Positions 37,284 to 45,757 of a stretch of 64,000 nt of DNA are shown here, one piece after another. The position numbers and the translations under genes are program-made. This DNA comes from Malaciobacter marinus. GTDB lineage: Bacteria > Campylobacterota > Campylobacteria > Campylobacterales > Arcobacteraceae. The notes under the pieces were generated by a model, which made no database searches, was not told the DNA's origin, and saw nothing but the letters and a program-made list of their open reading frames with translations. The stretch spans positions 2,790,001 to 2,854,000 of the forward strand of contig NZ_CP032101.1 in the NCBI RefSeq assembly GCF_003544855.1, written 5' to 3'. Positions within the stretch are counted from its first letter, which is position 1, and each line of letters starts with the position of its first letter.

Positions 37284-38237
37284 ATGAATAAAATCAACAT
37301 TAACAATTACATTACAAAACAGATGAAAGAAGTTCTTGACTATCAAGAAGAGTTTGCTAAAAATAATCCCTCTATTTCAAATAGTATTGAAGAAGGAAGA
37401 GAAAACTATATAAAAGAAAGAGCATACTGGAATGAAAACAATCTTGAGTTAAAAGAAGAAAAAAGAGTTATTCAAGGAGAATATGGAGATATAACTTTAC
37501 ATATTTATTATCCAAATAACAATAATAATCTAAACTGTACTTTATTTATACATGGTGGTGGCTTTATAGTTGGTAGCCCTAAAACACATGAAAGAATGAT
37601 AAAATATTTTTCTAAACATAGTAAAAGCATAGTTGTAGCAATTGACTATAAACTATCTCCTGAGTATAAATATCCAATAGCAATACAAGAGTGTGCATTT
37701 ATTGCAAACTATTTACATAAAAATGCACAAGAATTTAATATAAATAAAAATAGTATATCACTTATGGGTGATTCTGCTGGTGCTAATATTGCTTTTAATA
37801 CAAATCTTTATTTAAGAGATGAATATAAAGATAATTCATATATAAAAACAATGATTTTATATTATGGAATTTATGGGCTTAACGACTCTACCTCAAGAAG
37901 ACTATTAGGAAATAAACATGACTCTTTAACAAAAGAGGATATTGAATTTTATGAAGCTTGTTACTTTAAAGATGATGAAATACAGAAAAAATATTATGAT
38001 TGTTTAAATGCTGATTTATCTTATTCGATTCCACCAACTTACATGTGTGTGGGAAACCTTGACCCTTTATTAGATGATAGTATAACATTGAAAGAGATCT
38101 TAGAGTTAAATGGAACTACTTGTGAACTTCAAATATTTAAAGGAGTTATGCATGCTTTTTTACACTATACAAAAATTATGCCAGAAGCAAATAAAGCTTT
38201 AAAAAATAGTGCAAATTTTTTTAAAAATAATCAATAA
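37284..38237 (+). CDS. Alpha/beta hydrolase, HSL-type carboxylesterase
   Basis: 317 residues. Oxyanion motif HGGGF (90-94), nucleophile S164 in GDSAGAN, acid in VGNLDPLLDD and catalytic His in GVMHAFLHY: a full triad of the hormone-sensitive-lipase family. Cytoplasmic (no leader). Its place under the carnitine-type promoter suggests an esterase that frees carnitine from acylcarnitines, but this is inference from context. Overlaps the frame upstream of ribA and is co-transcribed with it. Confidence 0.85.
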   Translation: MNKININNYITKQMKEVLDYQEEFAKNNPSISNSIEEGRENYIKERAYWNENNLELKEEKRVIQGEYGDITLHIYYPNNNNNLNCTLFIHGGGFIVGSPKTHERMIKYFSKHSKSIVVAIDYKLSPEYKYPIAIQECAFIANYLHKNAQEFNINKNSISLMGDSAGANIAFNTNLYLRDEYKDNSYIKTMILYYGIYGLNDSTSRRLLGNKHDSLTKEDIEFYEACYFKDDEIQKKYYDCLNADLSYSIPPTYMCVGNLDPLLDDSITLKEILELNGTTCELQIFKGVMHAFLHYTKIMPEANKALKNSANFFKNNQ

Positions 38238-38247
38238 AGGACTCAAG

Positions 38248-38811
38248 ATGAATATTAAAATATCAAATATAGCAAAACTTCCTTCAAAATATGGAGACTT
38301 CAAGATTCAATCTTTTAAAGATAAAGATAAAGAGCATTTAGTAATATTTAAAGAACCCATTTTGGATAATACTTTACTTCGTATTCATAGTGAATGCCTA
38401 ACTGGAGATGCTCTTGGTTCCTTAAAATGTGATTGCCAAGCACAGCTTCATCATGCATTACAATTAATTTCAAAAGAAAATGGAATGGTAATATATTTAA
38501 GACAAGAAGGCAGAGGCATAGGTTTATTTAATAAAGTTAATGCTTATGAACTTCAAGATAGAGGATTTAATACAATTGAAGCTAATCATCAATTAGGATT
38601 TGAAACTGATTTAAGAGACTATAAAATTGTTGAATATATATTAAACTACTATAAAATAAAAAAAATTAATTTGATAACTAACAATCCAAATAAAATAAAT
38701 TCTTTAAAAAATTTTGAAATTTTACAAAGAATTCCTTCAATTACACCTACAAATAAACACAATCAAAACTATTTAGAAATAAAAAAAGAATCTTTAGGGC
38801 ATTTTTTATAA
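38248..38811 (+). CDS. ribA: GTP cyclohydrolase II RibA
   Basis: 187 residues from the ATG at 38248 (AAAGGA upstream); the frame extends to 38209 inside the esterase gene, which is rejected. Zinc site C-x10-C-x-C in ECLTGDALGSLKCDCQAQ, RQEGRGIGLFNK, and NHQLGFETDLRDY. First step of riboflavin synthesis. Stand-alone RibA rather than a RibBA fusion. Placed with the esterase under promoter 5; extra flavin would serve CaiA and FixABC. A separate housekeeping copy elsewhere cannot be judged. Confidence 0.92.
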   Translation: MNIKISNIAKLPSKYGDFKIQSFKDKDKEHLVIFKEPILDNTLLRIHSECLTGDALGSLKCDCQAQLHHALQLISKENGMVIYLRQEGRGIGLFNKVNAYELQDRGFNTIEANHQLGFETDLRDYKIVEYILNYYKIKKINLITNNPNKINSLKNFEILQRIPSITPTNKHNQNYLEIKKESLGHFL

Positions 38812-38829
38812 TTATAAAAATGCTCTAAA
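38793..38829 (+). terminator. Terminator after ribA
   Basis: TTTAGGGCATTTTT... (from 38793) pairs with ...AAAAATGCTCTAAA (to 38829), one G-T pair, overlapping the ribA stop. Confidence 0.6.
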
Positions 38830-38894
38830 ATGACTATTTCCTTGCTATTCTTAAAAAAACTTTATTTTAAAAATTAATTTTTTTATAAAAGTTC

Positions 38895-38946
38895 TTGACA
38901 ATAAATCATGATTATTGTATTATTTTGATTATAAAAAAATCATGAT
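38895..38946 (+). promoter_or_regulatory. Promoter 6 of the AATCATGATT regulon (hydratase-fixABCX)
   Basis: -35 TTGACA 38895-38900, 17-bp spacer, -10 TATTAT 38918-38923. ATCATGAT at 38905-38912 and 38939-38946 (34 bp apart). Confidence 0.78.
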
Positions 38947-38998
38947 TATAATTATTGATTATATTTTATATGAAATTATAAGATTGACTTTTAAATAA

Positions 38999-39871
38999 TA
39001 AAAGGAGAAAGAAGATGGCAATAAAAACAGAGATGGTAGGACAAACATTTGGTCCTTTCCAAAGAGATTATGACTGGAAATCATTAAGTTTATTTGCACT
39101 TGGAAGTGGTGCAGCATTTGATGGTAAAACTGGATTAAAATATGTTTATGAAAAAAATATGAAAATGCTTCCTACTTTTGGTGCAATGCCTATTGTTGAT
39201 GCTGAAGTTACTAAAACTATTGATTGGGGTTATGATTATTCTGGTTCTTTACACTGGAGTTTTGATGTTAAATTTCATAATCCTATGAAAAAGCTTGAAG
39301 GTAAATTAAGTACTAAAGTTTTATTAAAAGGTTTATATGACAGAGGTGAAGGTAGAGGTACTCTAGCTCAACATATTGGTGAAACTTATGATGATGATGG
39401 CACTTTACTTTTCACTTGTGAAAGTTGGGATTGTTGTATATTTGATGGTGGTTGGGATGGTCCTAAAGCTCCTAAAGATATTGTTGAAATCCCTGAGAGA
39501 AAACCTGATTTTGAAGTTACTGAAAAAATTGCTGAAAATAGAGCTTTAATTTATAGACTTTCTGGTGATACTCATCCTCAACATGTTGATTGGGATTATG
39601 CCCAAGAAGTTGGTTATCCTAAACCTAATTGCCATGCTGTTAGTACTGCTGGTGTTGCTTGTAGACATATCATTGATACTATTTTAGATGGTGATAGTGA
39701 TAGATTAACAAGATTCAAAACAAGAATTACTAAACCTCTTTTCCCTGGTTGTACTGTTAAAACTCAAATCTGGAAATGGGATGATAACTCTATTAGATTT
39801 AGAGTTATTGATGCTAATGACCCAGACATGATCTATTTTAACTTCGCTCTTGCTGAGTGGAAATAATTTAA
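38999..39871. repeat. 873-bp perfect direct repeat, copy 2 (partner 31431-32303)
   Basis: Identical to copy 1 at every base I compared, covering ribosome-binding site, hydratase gene and the five bases after its stop. Being a long direct repeat, it could by recombination delete or amplify the 7.6 kb between the copies. Confidence 0.9.
39015..39866 (+). CDS. Hydratase-2/MaoC-type enoyl-CoA hydratase, copy 2
   Basis: Same 283-residue protein as at 31447, without a single difference, including the D185/H190 hydratase-2 motif. Here it is the first gene of the fix operon, 22 bp before fixA, under its own regulon promoter. Two copies in two operons may raise dosage of the step that feeds crotonobetainyl-CoA to CaiA. 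A different acyl-CoA substrate cannot be excluded. Confidence 0.8.
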   Translation: MAIKTEMVGQTFGPFQRDYDWKSLSLFALGSGAAFDGKTGLKYVYEKNMKMLPTFGAMPIVDAEVTKTIDWGYDYSGSLHWSFDVKFHNPMKKLEGKLSTKVLLKGLYDRGEGRGTLAQHIGETYDDDGTLLFTCESWDCCIFDGGWDGPKAPKDIVEIPERKPDFEVTEKIAENRALIYRLSGDTHPQHVDWDYAQEVGYPKPNCHAVSTAGVACRHIIDTILDGDSDRLTRFKTRITKPLFPGCTVKTQIWKWDDNSIRFRVIDANDPDMIYFNFALAEWK

Positions 39872-39888
39872 AAAATAAAGGAGAATAA

Positions 39889-40647
39889 ATGAAAATTTTA
39901 GTTGGTTGCAAATTAGTACCAGAAGATCAAGATATTGTGGTTCAAAATGATGGAACTTTAGATACGAGCAAAGCTGCTCCAAAAATTAGTCAGTTTGATT
40001 TAAATGCTATTCAAACAGCAGTAGATATAAAAAAAGAGAATGCTAATGCAACAATTACTGCATTAAGTGTTGGTGGTAAAAAACTTGAAAATGTAAAAGT
40101 TAGAAAAGATATGCTTTCTAGAGGTTTAGATGAACTTGTAGTGGTTACTAATGAAAAATACGAAAATATATTACCACATCAAACATCAAAAATCTTAAGT
40201 GAAGTAGCAAAAGAACAAGGTTTTGATTTAATAATATGTGGAGATGGTTCAGGTGATTTATATGCACAACAAACAGGTATAAAACTTGGTGCATTATTAG
40301 ATGTTCCTACTGTAAATGGAATTAGTGAAATTGTTTCAATTGATGAAAATAAAATAATTGCAAAAAGAGCTTTAGAAAATGAAGTAGAAGTACTAGAAGT
40401 TCCTCTTCCAGCAGTTATTTGTGTATCTGCTGATATTAATGAACCTTCAATTCCTGGAATGAAAGCTATCTTAGCAGCAGGGAAAAAACCTGTAAATGTT
40501 AAAGAAGTTGTAGTTGAAGATTCAGCTTTAGTTGATTTAGTTGAGATTAAAGCTCCTAAGAAAAAAGAAAGAGCACATATTATTATTGAAGGTGATAGTG
40601 AAGATCAAATCGCTGAATTTGTAAACAATTTAAGAAAAATTATTTAA
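39889..40647 (+). CDS. fixA: Electron transfer flavoprotein beta-type subunit FixA
   Basis: 252 residues. ETF-beta fold; starts MKILVGCKLVPEDQDI, contains AITALSVGGK-like and CGDGSGDLYAQQTGIKLG, VNGISEIV, IPGMKAIL, matching the carnitine-linked FixA of enterobacteria. Forms a heterodimer with FixB. AAAGGAG before the ATG. In E. coli fixABCX is divergent from caiTABCDE; here it is 7 kb downstream on the same strand. Confidence 0.95.
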   Translation: MKILVGCKLVPEDQDIVVQNDGTLDTSKAAPKISQFDLNAIQTAVDIKKENANATITALSVGGKKLENVKVRKDMLSRGLDELVVVTNEKYENILPHQTSKILSEVAKEQGFDLIICGDGSGDLYAQQTGIKLGALLDVPTVNGISEIVSIDENKIIAKRALENEVEVLEVPLPAVICVSADINEPSIPGMKAILAAGKKPVNVKEVVVEDSALVDLVEIKAPKKKERAHIIIEGDSEDQIAEFVNNLRKII

Positions 40648-40661
40648 GTAAAGGAATTTTT

Positions 40662-41600
40662 ATGAGCAAGTTATCTAATGTATGGGTTTTTAGTGATACT
40701 TATTCAAGATTAGCAGAAGTTATATCTGGTGGATTAGAATTAGGTGAAAATGTAAAAGCGATTGTTCTTACTGAGGATGAGAGTAAAGAAGCATTTGCTT
40801 ATGGAGCAAATGAAGTATTTTTAATTGAGAATAGTGACTCAAAGAATATTGTTGAGAACTACTCAAAATCAATTGCTAAAGTAATTATGAATGAAGGAAA
40901 ATCTTTAATTTTAATGCCAGGAACAAAAAGATGCAAATCATTGGCATCTTTATTAAGTATTGAATTAGAAGCAGGTCTAGTAACTGAAGTATCTGAGATT
41001 AATATTGAGAATAATAACATAAATTGTAGACATATGGTTTATGGTGGTTTAGCAAATGGCTTAGAAACTATTACAAGTGAAGCTTCTATTGCAGTAATCG
41101 CTAGTGGTACTTTTGAAAATATACAAAAAGATGAAAGTAAAACAGGAGAAGCTCAAAAAGTTGATTTTGTAGAGAATAAAAACTCAATAAAATGCATTGA
41201 AAAAACTTCAAAAGAAGGAAGTAGTGTTGATTTAAATAAAGCGAAAAGCATAGTTGCTATTGGTAGAGGTATTTCAAAACAAGAAGATATTTCATTAGCA
41301 GAAGAGTTATGTAAAGTTATGGATGCAGAACTTGGTTGTTCAAGACCTATTGCTGAGGGTGAAAAATGGATGGAACATGAAAGATATATTGGTATCTCAA
41401 GTGTTATGGCAAAACCCGAAATTTATGTAGCAATTGGTATTTCTGGACAAATTCAACATATGGTTGGTGCAAAAGATTCACAAACTATCATTGCTATTAA
41501 CAAAGATAAAAATGCTCCTATTTTTGATTATGCAGACTATGGAATAGTTGGAGATTTATATACTGTTTTACCTGCAGTAACAAAAGCACTTAAAGGGTAA
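40662..41600 (+). CDS. fixB: Electron transfer flavoprotein alpha-type subunit FixB
   Basis: 312 residues (E. coli 313). ETF-alpha: C-terminal FAD domain with SIVAIGRGIS, AELGCSRPIAEGEKW, YVAIGISGQIQHMVGAKDSQTIIAINKD. Works with FixA to pass electrons toward CaiA and may bifurcate electrons from NADH between quinone and a low-potential acceptor. 14 bp after fixA. Confidence 0.95.
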   Translation: MSKLSNVWVFSDTYSRLAEVISGGLELGENVKAIVLTEDESKEAFAYGANEVFLIENSDSKNIVENYSKSIAKVIMNEGKSLILMPGTKRCKSLASLLSIELEAGLVTEVSEINIENNNINCRHMVYGGLANGLETITSEASIAVIASGTFENIQKDESKTGEAQKVDFVENKNSIKCIEKTSKEGSSVDLNKAKSIVAIGRGISKQEDISLAEELCKVMDAELGCSRPIAEGEKWMEHERYIGISSVMAKPEIYVAIGISGQIQHMVGAKDSQTIIAINKDKNAPIFDYADYGIVGDLYTVLPAVTKALKG

Positions 41601-41624
41601 TAAAAAAAATATTTGAGGTGATTT

Positions 41625-42911
41625 ATGTCTGAAGATAAATTTGACGCGATAATTGTAGGAGGAGGATTAGCAGGTTGTATCACAGCATACATGCTTGCTA
41701 ATGCTGGATTAGAGACTCTTTTAATTGAAAAAGGGAACTTCTCTGGTTCTAAAAATATGACAGGAGGAAGATTATATGCTCATAGTATTGAGAAAATCTT
41801 CCCTGATTTTGCTAATGAAGCACCAATTGAGAGATCTATTGTTCATGAAAAAATATCTTTTATGAATGATGATAGTTGTGTAACTATGGATTACTCTACT
41901 AAAGAAGCTTCTAATAATGAAGATAAATCTTATACTGTTTTAAGAGCAAAATTTGATGAATGGTTAGCACAAAAAGCCGAAGAAGCAGGTGTTGGAATAA
42001 TCCCAGGGATTAGAGTAGATGACCTAATTGTAAGAGATAATAAAGTTTGTGGTGTAATCGCAGGTGGCGAAGAAATGGAAGCTGATGTAGTTATTCTTGC
42101 AGATGGAGTTAACTCTATTTTAGGAGAAAAGATAGGTATGGTTTCTAAAGTAACACCTCATCACTGTGCAGTAGGTGCGAAAGAAGTAATCAAACTATCA
42201 AAACAACAAATCAATGATAGATTTGCTTGTACAGATAAAGAGGGAACTGCTTGGCTTTTTGCAGGAATGCCATCTGATGGATATATGGGTGGAGGATTTA
42301 TTTACACAAATGAAGAAAGTATCTCTTTAGGTGTTGTATTTGGACTTCATAATATTGAAAAAGCGAGCAAAAGTATCCCTCAAATGTTAGAAGACTTTAA
42401 AAACCATCCAACTATTAAACCTTTAGTTGAAGGTGGAGAAATATTAGAGTACTCAGCTCATGTAGTTCCAGAAGGTGGATTACATATGCTTCCAGAAATG
42501 GTAAGAGATGGAGTAGTAATTGTTGGTGATGCAGCAGGACTTTGTTTGAATGTAGGATATACAGTAAGAGGGATGGATTTAGCTATTGCTTCGGGAGAAG
42601 CAGCGGCAAATGCAATTATTGAAGCTAATAAAAAAAGTGACTTTTCTAAAAACACTTTAAATAAATATGTACAAAATTTAGAAGATAGCTTCGTTATGAA
42701 AGATTTAAAACTTTATAAAGAGCTTCCTCAATTTTTAGATAATGAAAGAATGTTTAATGATTATCCTGACATGGTATCAGGAATTATGAAAGATATGTTC
42801 ACAATTAATGGTCCTAGTGTACCTATGAGAAAAATGATTATGCCTCATCTTAAAAAAGTAGGTTTTATGAACTTACTTAAAGATGGATTTAAAGGAGTAA
42901 AATCAATATGA
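41625..42911 (+). CDS. fixC: Flavoprotein-ubiquinone oxidoreductase-like FixC
   Basis: 428 residues, same as E. coli FixC. FAD motif GGGLAGCITAYMLANAG, GSKNMTGGRLYAHS, GDAAGLCLNVGYTVRGMDLAI. Resembles ETF:quinone oxidoreductase but its 4Fe-4S partner is the separate FixX. Overlaps fixX by 4 bp. Confidence 0.95.
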   Translation: MSEDKFDAIIVGGGLAGCITAYMLANAGLETLLIEKGNFSGSKNMTGGRLYAHSIEKIFPDFANEAPIERSIVHEKISFMNDDSCVTMDYSTKEASNNEDKSYTVLRAKFDEWLAQKAEEAGVGIIPGIRVDDLIVRDNKVCGVIAGGEEMEADVVILADGVNSILGEKIGMVSKVTPHHCAVGAKEVIKLSKQQINDRFACTDKEGTAWLFAGMPSDGYMGGGFIYTNEESISLGVVFGLHNIEKASKSIPQMLEDFKNHPTIKPLVEGGEILEYSAHVVPEGGLHMLPEMVRDGVVIVGDAAGLCLNVGYTVRGMDLAIASGEAAANAIIEANKKSDFSKNTLNKYVQNLEDSFVMKDLKLYKELPQFLDNERMFNDYPDMVSGIMKDMFTINGPSVPMRKMIMPHLKKVGFMNLLKDGFKGVKSI

Positions 42912-43195
42912 AAAAGTTAGTAAATGTAGATGTAAAACTAGGTGTAAATAAGTTTTTTGTTGATGAAGGTGAAGCACATATTGAATTAATTGATAATCCA
43001 GATGAGAAAGAGTTTAAAAAACTAGAACTTGCTTGTCCTGCTGGATTATACAAAAAAGATGAAAGTGGAAATATACATTTTGATTACGCTGGATGCTTAG
43101 AGTGTGGAACTTGTAGAATCCTTTGTAAAGATACAATCCTAAAAAAATGGGAATACCCTAATGGAACTTTTGGAGTTGAATATAGACTTGGTTAA
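42908..43195 (+). CDS. fixX: Ferredoxin-like protein FixX
   Basis: 95 residues, same as E. coli FixX. Cysteines in LACPAGLY and CLECGTCRILC provide the 4Fe-4S ligands. Partner of FixC. Last gene of the hydratase-fixABCX operon; a 12-bp hairpin follows. Confidence 0.95.
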   Translation: MKKLVNVDVKLGVNKFFVDEGEAHIELIDNPDEKEFKKLELACPAGLYKKDESGNIHFDYAGCLECGTCRILCKDTILKKWEYPNGTFGVEYRLG

Positions 43196-43200
43196 CCCTA

Positions 43201-43231
43201 AAACAGTAACACCTAAATAGTGTTACTGTTT
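43201..43231 (+). terminator. Hairpin after fixX
   Basis: AAACAGTAACAC (43201-43212) / GTGTTACTGTTT (43220-43231), 7-nt loop, then TATTATGG. Strong stem with only a short T tail. Confidence 0.65.
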
Positions 43232-43341
43232 ATTATGGTTCTTCCAAGGGTTATAATTTATTATATATAGCCTTTGAAAAAGCTATAAAGCTTTAATAGT
43301 CCATACACATAATTTGGATTATTCTTTAAAAGGAGAACAAA

Positions 43342-44496
43342 ATGAAAAAAGTAAAACTTAGTTTAGCAACAATCCTACTTGTTGGAAGCTGTAGTGCAGT
43401 TAATGCTGATAGTTTAATTGAGGCATTTAAAAATGGAACAACATCAGGTGACATCTCTTTAGCTTATGAGGTAAGAAATCAAGATAAAGAGACATCAACT
43501 TACTACTCAGACACAGAATATGCTGTTAGTTCAATTGGATTATACTATAAAACTGCTTCATACAAAAATTTTAGTTTAAATATAGGTATGAGAGCATTTA
43601 CTAGTATTTTTGAAGATGATAAAAATTTTGATACTGGACATGGTAAAGGTGATTCAACTGAAAGATTCTACGATTATGATGGACATTCACTTTTAACTGA
43701 TACTTATTTAGCTTATGATATTGATAAAGTTAGTGTTAAAATTGGTAGACAGAAACTTTATGAAATGGGATTAACTCACTTATTTGATGGTATTACAGTA
43801 AGAACAACTCCACTTGAGAATATGAATTTTGATTTAATTTATGTAGAGGGTAGAGGAAGAGCTGATATTAAAAATATTAGACCTGTAGAAGATATTAATG
43901 AAAATAAAGGTCTTTATAAAGTTGCCCTTGCATATAAATTCAATGAAAATTTCAAAGCAAAAGCATACTATTTCGATGCACCAGATGCTTACGATATGAC
44001 AGGAGGAAAAATTAACTTTGATACTAAAATAGGAGAAGTTAAAACAGGTCTTCAAGTTCAATATATAGAGGCTTCTAAAGATGACTTACCAAATGAAGAC
44101 GAAGAGCTTAGTGAGATTAAAGCATATGCGACTTATGAGGGCTATACTACTACTTTAGGTTATTATGAGACAGGTAAAGATAGTGATCTTTATGGAGCTA
44201 TTGCTAAAACTGGAGAAACTATTGTTCCTTTTGAAGAAGGTGATCCTTCTTATGATGCAGATGCAAAAACTACATATTTACAAGTAAGTAAAAGTTTTGG
44301 TAAAACTAATATTACTGCTTTATACGGTTTAATGGAACATGGGAAATATGACTCAGATGAACTTGATATTTGGCTAGGTTATAATTTCAATGAAAACATT
44401 GCATTTACTCTAGGATATACTAGAATGAATATGGATGAAGATTCAAGTTACACTGATTTAGATCAACTTAACGCAACAATTTCATATAAATTTTAA
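43342..44496 (+). CDS. Outer membrane porin (Campylobacterota Opr-type)
   Basis: 384 residues. Sec signal MKKVKLSLATILLVGSCSAVNA then a mature beta-barrel with alternating aromatic strands and an aromatic C-terminal end (LNATISYKF), the BAM signal. Resembles the OprD-like porins common in this phylum (SLIEAFKNGTTSGDISLAYE at the mature start). Position right after the fix operon suggests it could admit carnitine or betaines, but its promoter lacks the AATCATGATT site, so membership of the regulon is unproven. AAAAGGAGAAC precedes the ATG. Confidence 0.85.
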   Translation: MKKVKLSLATILLVGSCSAVNADSLIEAFKNGTTSGDISLAYEVRNQDKETSTYYSDTEYAVSSIGLYYKTASYKNFSLNIGMRAFTSIFEDDKNFDTGHGKGDSTERFYDYDGHSLLTDTYLAYDIDKVSVKIGRQKLYEMGLTHLFDGITVRTTPLENMNFDLIYVEGRGRADIKNIRPVEDINENKGLYKVALAYKFNENFKAKAYYFDAPDAYDMTGGKINFDTKIGEVKTGLQVQYIEASKDDLPNEDEELSEIKAYATYEGYTTTLGYYETGKDSDLYGAIAKTGETIVPFEEGDPSYDADAKTTYLQVSKSFGKTNITALYGLMEHGKYDSDELDIWLGYNFNENIAFTLGYTRMNMDEDSSYTDLDQLNATISYKF

Positions 44497-44503
44497 TCTT
44501 ACA

Positions 44504-44543
44504 TCATTTGGATTATTAATTACTAATTAATAATCCTAAATGA
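44504..44543 (+). terminator. Long hairpin after the porin gene
   Basis: TCATTTGGATTATTAATTA (44504-44522) pairs with the 20 bases at 44524-44543 with one bulged base. Very stable for such an A/T-rich region. The next 150 bp up to rlmF show no gene. Confidence 0.6.
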
Positions 44544-44702
44544 TAAGAACATTATAAATTGGATGAAACTATAAAAGTATAAGATGTAAACTTTTAGCCA
44601 TCTCACATTAAAAAAAGTCTTATATAAAAGTATAAAATATAAAATTTTATTCTAAGAAGAAACAAGTACAATACAAAAAAATAAAATTATAAGATAAATA
44701 AA

Positions 44703-45653
44703 ATGGCATATAAAGAGCATAAAAAAAGTTTACATCCAAGAAATCTTCACAATAATAGATATGATTTTCCACAACTATTAAAAAGTTTACCAACACTTAA
44801 AAACTATGTATTTAAAAATAAATATGATGAATTATCAATTGATTTTTCAAATGCAAAAGCTGTTTTAACTTTAAATAAAGCACTGCTTTCACATTTTTAT
44901 AATATAAAAGAGTGGTCAATACCAGATGGTTACTTATGTCCTCCAATTCCAGGACGAGCTGATTATCTTCACTATATTGCTGATGTTTTAGCAAAATCTA
45001 ATAATAGTAAAATACCAAAAGGTTCTAATATTAAAGGTCTTGATATTGGTATTGGTGCTAATTGTATTTATCCAATAATTGGTAATAGTGTTTATGGTTG
45101 GTCTTTTGTTGGTAGCGATATTGAAAAAGAGTCTATAAAATCATCTCAAAAAATCATAGAGTCAAATAATTCTTTAAAAGGCAATGTTCAGTGTAGGATA
45201 CAAACAAGCCATGATAGTATATTTACAGGCATTATTAAAGAAAATGATAGATTCGATTTTACTTTATGTAATCCTCCTTTTCATAAATCAAAAGCCCAAG
45301 CGCAAGAGGGAAGCAAAAGAAAAGTCCAAAACCTTACAAAACAAGTAGTAAAAAAAGCTTCTTTAAATTTTGGTGGAAAAAGTAATGAACTTTGGTGTAA
45401 AGGTGGAGAAGTAGCCTTTATAAAAACTATGATAAAACAAAGTAAGCTCTATTCTAAGAACTGTTTTTGGTTTAGTACAATCGTATCAAAAAAAGATAAT
45501 TTAAAATTTATCTATGATACATTGGATTATATAAAACCAATAGAGTATGAAACTATAAAGATGGAACAAGGACAAAAAATAAGTAGAATTGTCATTTGGA
45601 CTTTTCTTACAAAAGAGGAACAAAAACAGTGGACCTCAAAATGGCAAGATTAA
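44703..45653 (+). CDS. rlmF: 23S rRNA (adenine(1618)-N(6))-methyltransferase RlmF
   Basis: 316 residues. Starts with the conserved KKSLHPRNLHNNRYDFPQL, contains SAM-binding LDIGIGANCIYPIIG and the N6-adenine methyltransferase motif CNPPFHKS. Methylates A1618 of 23S rRNA. Monocistronic between the porin and the second chemoreceptor. Confidence 0.95.
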   Translation: MAYKEHKKSLHPRNLHNNRYDFPQLLKSLPTLKNYVFKNKYDELSIDFSNAKAVLTLNKALLSHFYNIKEWSIPDGYLCPPIPGRADYLHYIADVLAKSNNSKIPKGSNIKGLDIGIGANCIYPIIGNSVYGWSFVGSDIEKESIKSSQKIIESNNSLKGNVQCRIQTSHDSIFTGIIKENDRFDFTLCNPPFHKSKAQAQEGSKRKVQNLTKQVVKKASLNFGGKSNELWCKGGEVAFIKTMIKQSKLYSKNCFWFSTIVSKKDNLKFIYDTLDYIKPIEYETIKMEQGQKISRIVIWTFLTKEEQKQWTSKWQD

Positions 45654-45757
45654 AATACAGATAATATTTCACCTTACTTTTTTAAATTCAATTATTGGAT
45701 TTTCTTTCTAAAAATGATACAATTCTTGTAAATATTGAAACAAAAGAGGGAGAATTT

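Noticed and set aside
31431-39871. Hydratase duplication as a composite transposon
   Set aside because: No transposase, terminal inverted repeats or target-site duplications at either copy.
43312-44517. ATTTGGATTATT present before (43312) and after (44506) the porin gene
   Set aside because: Twelve bases in an A/T-rich region; the second copy is explained by the terminator stem.
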